From a bacterium (GTDB lineage: Bacteria; Patescibacteriota; Minisyncoccia; UBA6257; JAGOQP01): a stretch of DNA of 55,099 nucleotides. The notes beneath the pieces were generated by a model that did not search any database, was not told where the DNA came from, and was given only the letters and a program-made list of their open reading frames with translations. This document shows, piece after piece, positions 1-5,809 of the stretch; within the stretch, counting starts at the first letter, position 1; each line of letters begins with the position of its first letter. The position numbers and the translations under genes were made by a program. Location of the stretch: positions 1-55,099 of the forward strand of contig JAJXZH010000024.1 of the NCBI GenBank assembly GCA_021780155.1, given 5' to 3'.

Positions 1-311
1 AGAGTAGGAAGACCTAAGTTAGCACAGGTAGAGGTGGTATCAGGAATTGAGACATAGACGGTATTAGCCAGTCCAAAGTTAGTTATTCCTTGTGATTCTA
101 AGACGGATAAGGCTTGATTGATTGAGGTAAGATCATTCATTCTGGTGACATCTCTGGTTTGTTTGAGATATTCTGCGGGGTTAAGGATGATTATTACAGC
201 GGCAGTGAGAATGGCTAAGATACCTATTACTACCAATAACTCTATGAGAGTGAAGCTTGTGTTGGATTGTAGAGGCAAAGTAAATTTGGATCTTTTTAGA
301 GGAGAGGCCAT
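1..311 (-). CDS. Type IV prepilin-like protein (partial, runs off the window start)
   Basis: The reverse strand reads a prepilin N-terminus: a short basic leader, then FTLIELLVVIGILAILTAA, the conserved hydrophobic helix with the Glu at +5 that pilins share, then NPAEYLKQTRD. Such proteins are cut by prepilin peptidase and assembled into a type IV pilus or pseudopilus. The residue before the cleavage Phe is Ser instead of the usual Gly. I chose the ATG at 311, which gives a 19-residue leader; an in-frame ATG at 377 would give 41. The gene is open at the window edge, so its C-terminus is unseen. The pilus motor PilB lies far away at 45.4 kb. The ORF track missed it because it has no stop here. 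Confidence 0.85.
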   Translation of the reverse strand, partial: MASPLKRSKFTLPLQSNTSFTLIELLVVIGILAILTAAVIIILNPAEYLKQTRDVTRMNDLTSINQALSVLESQGITNFGLANTVYVSIPDTTSTCANLGLPT

Positions 312-469
312 CTTATTTTGTTTAGAAAAGATATGATGTATTTTTTGGGTTTGGGTAGATAAAGATTGTATATTCATATGTTTTATTTATTATACTTTGT
401 TTGGATTTTTTTGTATAGATTTTTTGGTTTTGTGAGTTGTTTATTTTCACCACAAATTTTTAATAGATA

Positions 470-877
470 TCAAAATCCCGTAAGAGATTGCCTGAGCGTA
501 TTAAGATAATTAATCGATTCCCCATAAATAAGCCAGATGGTAATAATAGAGGAAAGCAAAGTTAAGCCAATGGCAATAATGCCGATTTTTTTGGCTTGAG
601 GGTTTTGCTTCATAAAATATTTTACTCCCGGCCAAAATCCCAGCGGTGGCAAAAAAACACTTATAAAATAAATTCCGACTTGAGTCCAAACCGAAATTTC
701 ACCCAATGTTTCTTTTAAATTAGTTCCGCAATTGGGACAAAAATAATATTCCGGTTTTATCGGCTGATGACAAACGGGGCAAAAAAACTGGTTTTGGTTT
801 AAATTGCTCGGGTTATTCAATTTAGGACTTTGAACAGCGCTCTGATCCTGAATTGGTTCTGAATAATTATTTTCCAT
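470..877 (-). CDS. Zinc-ribbon membrane protein, unknown function
   Basis: 135 aa. Residues about 33-51 hold CPVCHQPIKPEYYFCPNCG, a two-CxxC zinc ribbon, followed by two hydrophobic stretches (about residues 65-85 and 98-120) that look like membrane helices. The first 30 residues are polar and Asn/Gln-rich. Small zinc-ribbon proteins with two membrane segments are common in low-GC bacteria, but their role is unknown. It faces away from the DedA gene, with about 100 bp between them. No function can be assigned. Confidence 0.7.
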   Translation of the reverse strand: MENNYSEPIQDQSAVQSPKLNNPSNLNQNQFFCPVCHQPIKPEYYFCPNCGTNLKETLGEISVWTQVGIYFISVFLPPLGFWPGVKYFMKQNPQAKKIGIIAIGLTLLSSIITIWLIYGESINYLNTLRQSLTGF

Positions 878-984
878 ATCTTAAATATAATATCAAAAAA
901 TTAATATTTTTAAAATGGCGCGCAGATAATCGAATTTTTACTATTTTATTTGTTAGCTTTTAATTCTTGTGATAATGTTAAAAA

Positions 985-1590
985 GTGATTGAACAAATAA
1001 CGCTATTTATTCAAAATTATCAATCAATTGTTTATTTGATAGTTTTTCTGGCGATTATCGCCGAAGGAGATATCTCTCTTCTTTTGTTTGGCGCTTTAAG
1101 CAAGATAGGGATTTTGAATTTTTCAAGAACACTGGGAGTGGTTATTTTAGCGGCAATGACTCACGATGTTATTTTCTGGAAGATAGGAGAGAAACTATCC
1201 GTTATGAAAAATAAAAAATATCTGTTCTTGGATTTTGAAAGAATGGGTCATTTTTTGGACAAGATAAAACCATCAATAGGAATTTATGTTATTCTCTCAA
1301 AGTTTGCCTGGAATTTTAACAGAATAGTAATTGTTTCAAGCGGATATATAAAAACACCCATAAAAAAATTCATAAAATATTCTTTTTTGTCGTCGTTTTT
1401 ATGGTCTGTGAGTTATATGTCTTTGGGTTATGTCTTTGCCGATCAGACGGATATTTTTAAACAAAAATTGGAGGTTGCCGGCATTCTTGTAATCGGAATA
1501 ATTCTGATAATGGCGCTTTTTGAAATTTACATCAAAAAAGCCGTCAAAAAATATTTCTTCCAAAGCGACGGCTCTGATATAAAAAATTAA
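985..1590 (+). CDS. DedA/VTT-family membrane protein
   Basis: 201 aa with four to five hydrophobic segments. The pattern (AEGD near residue 25, a cytoplasmic stretch, then ILSKFAWNFNRIVIVSSGY about residues 103-122, and an amphipathic region before a final helix) matches the DedA/SNARE-associated (VTT) fold, which includes lipid flippases or scramblases. In this family the F-x-R-x-x-x-P/S-x-x-(S/A)G signature is the reentrant segment; here it reads FAWNFNRIVIVSSG with the Arg kept and the Pro absent. The start is GTG at 985; the ATG ten bases earlier is out of frame. It is close to the DedA norm in length. Confidence 0.75.
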   Translation: MIEQITLFIQNYQSIVYLIVFLAIIAEGDISLLLFGALSKIGILNFSRTLGVVILAAMTHDVIFWKIGEKLSVMKNKKYLFLDFERMGHFLDKIKPSIGIYVILSKFAWNFNRIVIVSSGYIKTPIKKFIKYSFLSSFLWSVSYMSLGYVFADQTDIFKQKLEVAGILVIGIILIMALFEIYIKKAVKKYFFQSDGSDIKN

Positions 1591-1639
1591 AAAGTGGAAA
1601 TTGGCCTTGAAAAAAGATACTATATCTTTGTAAAAATAA

Positions 1640-1713
1640 GGACGATTAGCTCAGTTGGTTAGAGCGTCTCGTTTACACCGAGAAGGTCGCAGGTTCGAAT
1701 CCTGCATCGTCCA
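1640..1713 (+). tRNA. tRNA-Val(UAC)
   Basis: A 74-nt cloverleaf: acceptor GGACGAT pairs with ATCGTCC, D stem GCTC/GAGC, anticodon stem TCTCG/CGAGA with loop TTTACAC (anticodon UAC, codon GUA), T stem GCAGG/CCTGC with loop TTCGAAT, discriminator A. The 3' CCA is not encoded, so a CCA-adding enzyme must supply it. Confidence 0.97.
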
Positions 1714-1741
1714 CTAAATTAAAAGCAATTTATTATTTTAA

Positions 1742-2278
1742 ATGAGTTTGTTTTCAATTGTTTTTGTTATAATAATGTTCATTTTGACCGCCGCGTTTTT
1801 GTCTTTGGCGATTGCGGGGGTGTCTTTTGCTCCATGGGTGCCAACAAGCAAAAAAGACATTCAACGAATTATTGATATCTCCCAAATTAAAGAAGGACAG
1901 ATAATTTATGACTTGGGTTGTGGAATTGGGACGGTCGTTTTTGAAATAACCAAACAATTGCCGGTTTCGGCGGTAGGCTTTGAGAGGGCTTGGCCATTGT
2001 TTTTGGTTTGTCTTTGGAGAAAAAAGTTGGGGGCATTTAAAGGAACTCCCAATTTTGAATTCGGAAATTTCTTTAAAAAAGATATTTCCAAAGCCGATAT
2101 AATTTATATTTTTGGAATGCCCGATAAAATCCTGAAAAAATTAAAGCCAAAGATGGAAAAAGAGTTAAAAAAAGGGACCAAGGTAGTTTCTTACGTTTTT
2201 CCGATAGAAGGATGGAGGGAATCAAAAATAGACAAAATCAGCGGACGCCCTCAAATTTATCTTTATATCAAAGAATAA
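1742..2278 (+). CDS. Membrane-anchored class I SAM-dependent methyltransferase-like protein
   Basis: 178 aa. Residues about 5-27 form one hydrophobic membrane segment. Residues about 57-64 read YDLGCGIG, motif I of class I (Rossmann-fold) methyltransferases that bind S-adenosylmethionine. Downstream, GFERAW and ADIIYIFGMPD are in the places of motifs II and IV, and the chain ends with a short beta-rich tail. The domain is small compared with typical enzymes (about 200-250 aa). This layout, one N-terminal helix plus a minimal methyltransferase, resembles the eukaryotic FAM173 lysine methyltransferase type, but the substrate cannot be told from sequence. Confidence 0.7.
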   Translation: MSLFSIVFVIIMFILTAAFLSLAIAGVSFAPWVPTSKKDIQRIIDISQIKEGQIIYDLGCGIGTVVFEITKQLPVSAVGFERAWPLFLVCLWRKKLGAFKGTPNFEFGNFFKKDISKADIIYIFGMPDKILKKLKPKMEKELKKGTKVVSYVFPIEGWRESKIDKISGRPQIYLYIKE

Positions 2279-2279
2279 A

Positions 2280-2654
2280 TTATCTTCTCCCCCTGCCAAT
2301 TAGAATATCTTGTTGAACTTTTGAATTGTTTCTTTTGAAAACCGAGTGCCCAACGCCTTTGAGCGCTTTGGCAACCATACGAGACATTATCAAAAAAACT
2401 TCTTTTGAATTTTTTTCCCAAGTCGGATGTTTTTTATAAGTCGCCGCCAAAACTCCATTGCGAGCAAGATGGTCTTTCAAAAAACGGGCTATGGAATTTT
2501 TTTGAGCCAAAGAAAGCTTTTTTGACTCGGCGAAGTTCCACCACCCCCTGACTTCAACATCTTTTTGTTCTTGATTTTTATTTTTGTTGTTTAACCGAGC
2601 CGGTTCAAATTTAATTTCGCTTTTCACAATTTCAAAAATTTTGTCTTTGTCCAT
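2280..2654 (-). CDS. ArfB-like release-factor homologue lacking the GGQ motif
   Basis: 124 aa. It aligns along its length with the neighbouring ArfB: both begin (D/N)-x-(I)-K-x-E-I-(K/R)-F-E, have a W-N-F block (RGWWNFAES here, TGLWNFSVS there), and then a helix-rich region ending in M-S-x-x-x-x-K-A-(L/V)-K. Where the neighbour carries SGPGGQNVNK this protein has NNKNKNQEQK, so the catalytic GGQ is gone. It keeps a short basic tail (GRGRR). I infer a tandem duplication followed by loss of peptidyl-tRNA hydrolase chemistry; it may bind ribosomes without hydrolysing. It lies 47 bp downstream of arfB on the same strand, probably one transcript. Confidence 0.65.
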   Translation of the reverse strand: MDKDKIFEIVKSEIKFEPARLNNKNKNQEQKDVEVRGWWNFAESKKLSLAQKNSIARFLKDHLARNGVLAATYKKHPTWEKNSKEVFLIMSRMVAKALKGVGHSVFKRNNSKVQQDILIGRGRR

Positions 2655-2701
2655 AAGATTTGTAATTTGGATTAAAAATAATTAGTTTTCCCGACCGATA
2701 A

Positions 2702-3124
2702 CTACTCATTAATACGGGAGCGAAGCTTTTTTGTTTCAGAATTCTTTTTTTTGGAAAAAATCCTGGATTCTTTTTGAGAAACGGAAGGGTTGGTGGGAAT
2801 TCTTGTTTTTTTAACTTTAACCGCTTTTTCAATTAATTGAGACATCAAATTGATGACATCTTTTTTGTTGTCCAATTGAGAACGATTTTTTTGGCTGGAT
2901 ACGGCGATGGCTCTTCCAAAAATAATCTTGTTTTTTAATTTTTCTTTTATTCTTTGTCTGTCGTCGTTATTGATTAGTTTGGAAACGGAAAAATTCCACA
3001 GGCCGGTTATTTTGGTATTTTTCTTATTAACATTTTGCCCTCCGGGTCCTGACGACTTGGAACTTTCAAATCTGATTTCTTTTTTGATGATTCCAAGAAA
3101 ATTTTTTGGTTTTAAATTTGCCAT
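2702..3124 (-). CDS. arfB: Peptidyl-tRNA hydrolase ArfB (YaeJ/ICT1 family)
   Basis: 140 aa from the ATG at 3124. Residues about 22-33 read SGPGGQNVNKKN, the GGQ loop that enters the ribosomal peptidyl-transferase centre and cleaves peptidyl-tRNA on stalled ribosomes. The C-terminus is strongly basic with spaced Arg/Lys (SVSQKESRIFSKKK), as in ArfB, where the tail enters the empty mRNA channel. The protein is too short to be RF1/RF2 and lacks a codon-recognition domain. The ORF track starts 22 codons earlier at 3190, but TATAAT at 3136-3131 is only 6 nt from the 3124 ATG, which suggests a leaderless mRNA and this shorter start. A GGQ-less paralogue follows. Confidence 0.88.
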   Translation of the reverse strand: MANLKPKNFLGIIKKEIRFESSKSSGPGGQNVNKKNTKITGLWNFSVSKLINNDDRQRIKEKLKNKIIFGRAIAVSSQKNRSQLDNKKDVINLMSQLIEKAVKVKKTRIPTNPSVSQKESRIFSKKKNSETKKLRSRINE

Positions 3125-3130
3125 AAACTG

Positions 3131-3136
3131 ATTATA
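3131..3136 (-). promoter_or_regulatory. -10 box of arfB (leaderless type)
   Basis: TATAAT on the minus strand, 6 nt before the arfB ATG at 3124. No Shine-Dalgarno sequence fits in that gap. Confidence 0.55.
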
Positions 3137-3551
3137 CCACCAAAGGCAACCAAACAATAAACGAGATAAAAAAAGTTCGATATGCCCCAAGATAAACAGA
3201 ACACAAAAGATTGATTTTAAAAAATAATTTTTATCAGATCTTTCTATTTCTATAATAATTTTTGTTATTAATAAACTATTTTGTCTATCAATCCCCTTGC
3301 CGGACTTTTTCTAAAAATTTTTTTGTCTTGCCGGACTTTTTAATAAATTACACATTTCAATGCCAAGTTATAAATCCTTTTTCAAAAAATAAAACAAGAC
3401 ATCAAAAAAAGCTAGTATCCATGCCGAAAGTGAGTTTCCGCATGAAACCTATCTTTTTTAAAAAATGGTAAAAATAGTGTGAAACATTCGTTTTTCAAAA
3501 AAAGTCACCTATCGCATGAATACTGGCTTTTTTGAAATTGTTTCACAAAAA

Positions 3552-3567
3552 TGTTTCACGTGAAACA
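3552..3567. promoter_or_regulatory. parS site 1 (ParB-binding centromere)
   Basis: TGTTTCACGTGAAACA, a perfect 16-bp palindrome identical to the chromosomal parS consensus recognised by ParB/Spo0J. Confidence 0.9.
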
Positions 3568-3605
3568 TTTTTAGCCATATTTTGATGGTCAAAAACGAGA
3601 TAAAA

Positions 3606-3621
3606 TGTTTCACGTGAAACA
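3606..3621. promoter_or_regulatory. parS site 2
   Basis: Second perfect TGTTTCACGTGAAACA, 38 bp after site 1. Followed by ATTTTCTTTCAAAATA, which also follows site 3. Confidence 0.9.
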
Positions 3622-3685
3622 TTTTCTTTCAAAATAATCCGGCAAGGTAATTATTTGCCTTGCCAAGCTCTTTGCCGGACTTCAT

Positions 3686-3701
3686 TGTTTCACGTGAAAC
3701 A
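3686..3701. promoter_or_regulatory. parS site 3
   Basis: Third perfect TGTTTCACGTGAAACA. Sites 2 and 3 share downstream flanks, including a TCCGGCAA repeat copy, so the unit was probably duplicated. Confidence 0.9.
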
Positions 3702-3754
3702 TTTTCTTTCAAAATAGTCCGGCAAAAGTAGTTTAAAAAATGAAAATTAACATA

Positions 3755-3760
3755 TATAAT
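3755..3760 (+). promoter_or_regulatory. -10 box of the UPF0102 gene
   Basis: TATAAT, 6 nt before ATG 3767, with TTTAAA 17 bp upstream as a weak -35. This supports the internal start over the ORF-track start. Confidence 0.5.
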
Positions 3761-3766
3761 ATATTT

Positions 3767-4195
3767 ATGGATAATATAGAGATTGGAAAAATTGGAGAAA
3801 ATATCGCCTGTGGATATCTCGTGAATAACAATTATAAAATAATTGAACGAAACTATAGAGAAAAAATGGGAGAAATTGATGTTATCGCAAAATCTCCAGA
3901 TAAAACCTTGACTTTTATTGAAGTCAAAACAATCTCTGTGCCAAACTTGCCTGTGGAAAAGAGTCCGGCAAGTTATCCACACCTTGCCGGACTCAAATAT
4001 AATCAAGATGACGATTTTTTATATCCGGAAGATGAAATGAGTGTTTCAAAGATAAAAAAATTTAGACGGATCTGCCAATGGTATGCCAATCTAAAACCCA
4101 AACTGGTTAATAATAAAGGATATCAACTTGACGCAATAACTATATTATTGGATAATAATAAAAAAACTTTAATAAAGCACTATAAAAATATATAG
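3767..4195 (+). CDS. UPF0102 (YraN) family nuclease-fold protein
   Basis: 142 aa from the ATG at 3767. N-terminal GKIGENIACGYLVNNNYKIIERNYR followed by GEIDVIA and TFIEVKT is the UPF0102 signature; the D-x-E-x-K arrangement belongs to the PD-(D/E)XK nuclease superfamily, though the cellular role is not settled. The track starts at 3740, but TATAAT at 3755-3760 lies 6 nt before the 3767 ATG, so a leaderless start there is likely. Residues about 64-77 (KSPASYPHLAGL) are an insert encoded by the AGTCCGGCAAG inverted repeat with a DnaA box in its loop. That insert sits right after the catalytic core, so it may be tolerated in a surface loop. Confidence 0.85.
   Translation: MDNIEIGKIGENIACGYLVNNNYKIIERNYREKMGEIDVIAKSPDKTLTFIEVKTISVPNLPVEKSPASYPHLAGLKYNQDDDFLYPEDEMSVSKIKKFRRICQWYANLKPKLVNNKGYQLDAITILLDNNKKTLIKHYKNI
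3973..3981 (+). promoter_or_regulatory. DnaA box inside a hairpin loop
   Basis: TTATCCACA, a perfect consensus DnaA box, forms the loop between GAGTCCGGCAAG (3961-3972) and CTTGCCGGACTC (3983-3994). It lies inside the UPF0102 coding sequence, about 7 kb from the likely oriC. Confidence 0.55.
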
Positions 4196-4332
4196 CTAAA
4201 AATAATTTTTGAAGAAATTATTTTGTGATTTAAACCAAACAATTATGCGCGGTAAAAAATACTATTTACTAATTGACTGCCGATGATTATTATTTACTAA
4301 ACGATTTGCCGATTTAACTATTCAATCATTTT

Positions 4333-4881
4333 ATGTCAGGACACAATAAGTGGGCGCAGATAAAAAGAAAGAAAGAAGTCACCGACAAAAAAAGAAGTCA
4401 AATTTTTTCAAAACTTCTTAAAGCGATTTCGATTGCCGCCAAAAACGATTCCAACCCAAACTATAATCCTATTTTAAAGTCGGCCATTGAGAGGGCAAAG
4501 GAATTTAATGTCCCTCAAGAAAACATAGAAAGAGCAATTAAAAAATCTTCCGATTTGGAAAATATAAAAGAGATTTTAATTGAGGCCTACGGACCGGAAG
4601 GAACAGCTCTTCTAATTGAAGTTCAAACCGACAACAGCAATCGATCCGTTGCTGAAATAAAAAAGATTTTAAACGAACACGGGGGAAAATGGGGAGACCC
4701 GGGAAGTGTGACTTGGGCATTCGAAAAAACGGACAAAGGATATCTGGCAAAGTTTCCTCAAAAAATTCAATTGAGTTCCGAGGAGCGGTTGATAAAATTA
4801 ATGGAGGCGCTCGATGACCATGACGATGTTGTTGAAATTTATTCCAGTGCCGATTTGGAAAACGATGGACAAGATAAATAA
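4333..4881 (+). CDS. yebC: YebC/PmpR (TACO1) family protein, short form
   Basis: 182 aa. The start MSGHNKWAQIKRKKEVTDKKR and the block AYGPEGTALLIEVQTDNSNRSVAEIKKILNEHGG are diagnostic of YebC/TACO1. Family members act as transcription regulators and, in mitochondria and bacteria, as helpers of translation through proline stretches. The usual length is about 240 aa; here domain 2/3 is shortened after GSVTWAFEK, although the C-terminal DDHDDVVEIYSSAD motif is kept. It is 28 bp upstream of ruvC, the common yebC-ruvC neighbourhood, and probably co-transcribed. No Shine-Dalgarno site is seen. Confidence 0.92.
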   Translation: MSGHNKWAQIKRKKEVTDKKRSQIFSKLLKAISIAAKNDSNPNYNPILKSAIERAKEFNVPQENIERAIKKSSDLENIKEILIEAYGPEGTALLIEVQTDNSNRSVAEIKKILNEHGGKWGDPGSVTWAFEKTDKGYLAKFPQKIQLSSEERLIKLMEALDDHDDVVEIYSSADLENDGQDK

Positions 4882-4909
4882 AATTAAGATTATAACTTTT
4901 TAATTCAAA

Positions 4910-5419
4910 ATGATTATTTTAGGAATAGACCCGGGAAGCACGCGTGCCGGATACGGAGTGATAAATTTCCCGCAAAAAGGAGGGCAAAAACCCGAGTTTA
5001 TAGACGGTGGGATAATACAGGTATTTTCCAAGGACAAAAGCCAACGCTTGGTAGATCTTAAAAATTCTCTTATCCCAATAATCAAAAAATTTTCTCCGGA
5101 CGTTGCTGGAATAGAGAAATTATATTTTGTCAAAAATATGAAAACCGCTCTGGAAGTGGCACAATCGAGAGGAGTAATTATGATGTGCCTTCAAGAAAAC
5201 AAAATACCAATGGAAGAGTTTACCCCTCTTGAGGTAAAACAAGGGGTCTGTGGATACGGCAATGCCGATAAGATAGCCGTCACTAAGATGGTGAAGAGAA
5301 TTCTTAAAATAGAGGATTTAAATCAACCGGACGACGTTTATGACGCTTTGGCAATAGCAATTATTTCCGGATATTCAATAAAAAACAAAAAACCGGAAAA
5401 TCAACCCAAAAACCTTTGA
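4910..5419 (+). CDS. ruvC: Crossover junction endodeoxyribonuclease RuvC
   Basis: 169 aa, normal for the family. RuvC resolves Holliday junctions made during recombination, working as a dimer with RuvAB. Seen here: GIDPGSTRAGYG with the first catalytic Asp at residue 7, GIEKLYF with the catalytic Glu, and DVYDALAIAI with the last acidic pair, all of the RNase H-fold active site. ruvA and ruvB do not follow; the next gene is an acidic ORF with its own promoter that overlaps the ruvC stop. Downstream of yebC. Confidence 0.96.
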   Translation: MIILGIDPGSTRAGYGVINFPQKGGQKPEFIDGGIIQVFSKDKSQRLVDLKNSLIPIIKKFSPDVAGIEKLYFVKNMKTALEVAQSRGVIMMCLQENKIPMEEFTPLEVKQGVCGYGNADKIAVTKMVKRILKIEDLNQPDDVYDALAIAIISGYSIKNKKPENQPKNL

Positions 5420-5443
5420 CAAAAAAAATATATCCATTATATT
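5416..5443 (+). promoter_or_regulatory. Sigma70-type promoter for the acidic ORF
   Basis: TTGACA (5416-5421), 16-bp spacer, TATATT (5438-5443). The -35 overlaps the ruvC stop codon. Predicted start of transcription is near 5450, giving a leader of about 28 nt. Confidence 0.65.
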
Positions 5444-5477
5444 TTTATAGTCGTTTTTTATTATTATTAATTAACAT

Positions 5478-5741
5478 ATGTCTAACGAATTATTGTTAAA
5501 TTTTCCTTTGGCGGCTTTCTCTAATTTAGATTACGACAGCGAAGATGACGAATTTGAATACAAAGAGACGAGATTGGACAGTAGCAGCAAAGACGAAGAC
5601 GACGAGGATGATGTAGATAAAGAGTGGGATGAAAATATATCCACGGGAGATGATGACGACGAAGATGACGAAGAAAAAGACAAAGAAAAAGAAGAAGACG
5701 AAGAAGATGATGACGACGAGGAAGACGAAGACGAAGAATAA
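5478..5741 (+). CDS. Extremely acidic small protein, unknown function
   Basis: 87 aa. After about 18 ordinary residues (LLLNFPLAAFSNLDY) the chain becomes almost all Asp and Glu, with some Lys, to its end; it must be disordered and strongly negative. A private promoter (5416-5443) and a clean terminator (5746-5772) make it a real one-gene unit, not a random ORF. The acidic tail recalls the C-terminal half of the RNA polymerase delta subunit and histone- or DNA-mimic chaperones, but the N-terminus has no recognisable fold, so this is only analogy. The opposite-strand ORF (5526-5747) is a shadow. Confidence 0.75.
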   Translation: MSNELLLNFPLAAFSNLDYDSEDDEFEYKETRLDSSSKDEDDEDDVDKEWDENISTGDDDDEDDEEKDKEKEEDEEDDDDEEDEDEE

Positions 5742-5745
5742 AAAC

Positions 5746-5772
5746 AACCCCTCTAAAATTGGAGGGGTTTTA
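5746..5772 (+). terminator. Rho-independent terminator after the acidic ORF
   Basis: AACCCCTC / GAGGGGTT stem with an 8-nt loop, followed by TTT. Confidence 0.8.
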
Positions 5773-5796
5773 AATTACAAAATAACAAAAATATAC

Positions 5797-5802
5797 TATA
5801 AT
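5797..5802 (+). promoter_or_regulatory. -10 box of the PBP gene (leaderless type)
   Basis: TATAAT ends 7 nt before ATG 5810. It lies just after the preceding terminator, so the PBP starts its own transcript. Confidence 0.6.
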
Positions 5803-5809
5803 TTAATCT

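Larger units (their letters stand above)
3191..3739. other. Gene-free segregation-type region with parS sites and repeats
   Basis: About 550 bp without a convincing gene. It holds three perfect parS palindromes, two parS half-sites (GTGAAACA at 3479-3486, TGTTTCAC at 3539-3546), and five of the AGTCCGGCAAGG-type repeats. The rest is A/T-rich runs. The ORFs that the track lists here (for example 3262-3471 and 3629-4006) run through the repeats and I do not accept them. Confidence 0.7.
3295..3994. repeat. Short repeat AGTCCGGCAAGG, cluster 1 (seven copies, both orientations)
   Basis: Copies or near-copies of AGTCCGGCAAGG or its reverse complement occur at 3295-3310, 3327-3340, 3638-3647, 3672-3682, 3716-3725, 3961-3972 and 3983-3994. 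The last two form a perfect 12-bp inverted repeat inside the UPF0102 gene. The copies interleave with the parS sites. The same motif forms a second cluster at 31275-31456. Confidence 0.8.

Noticed and set aside
3629-4006. 125-aa minus ORF over the parS region and the UPF0102 gene
   Set aside because: It is antisense to a well-supported gene and made of parS and repeat sequence.
4250-4320. Imperfect tandem of TATTTACTAA and TGCCGAT before yebC
   Set aside because: Only two copies and AT-rich; could be chance, so not listed as a feature.
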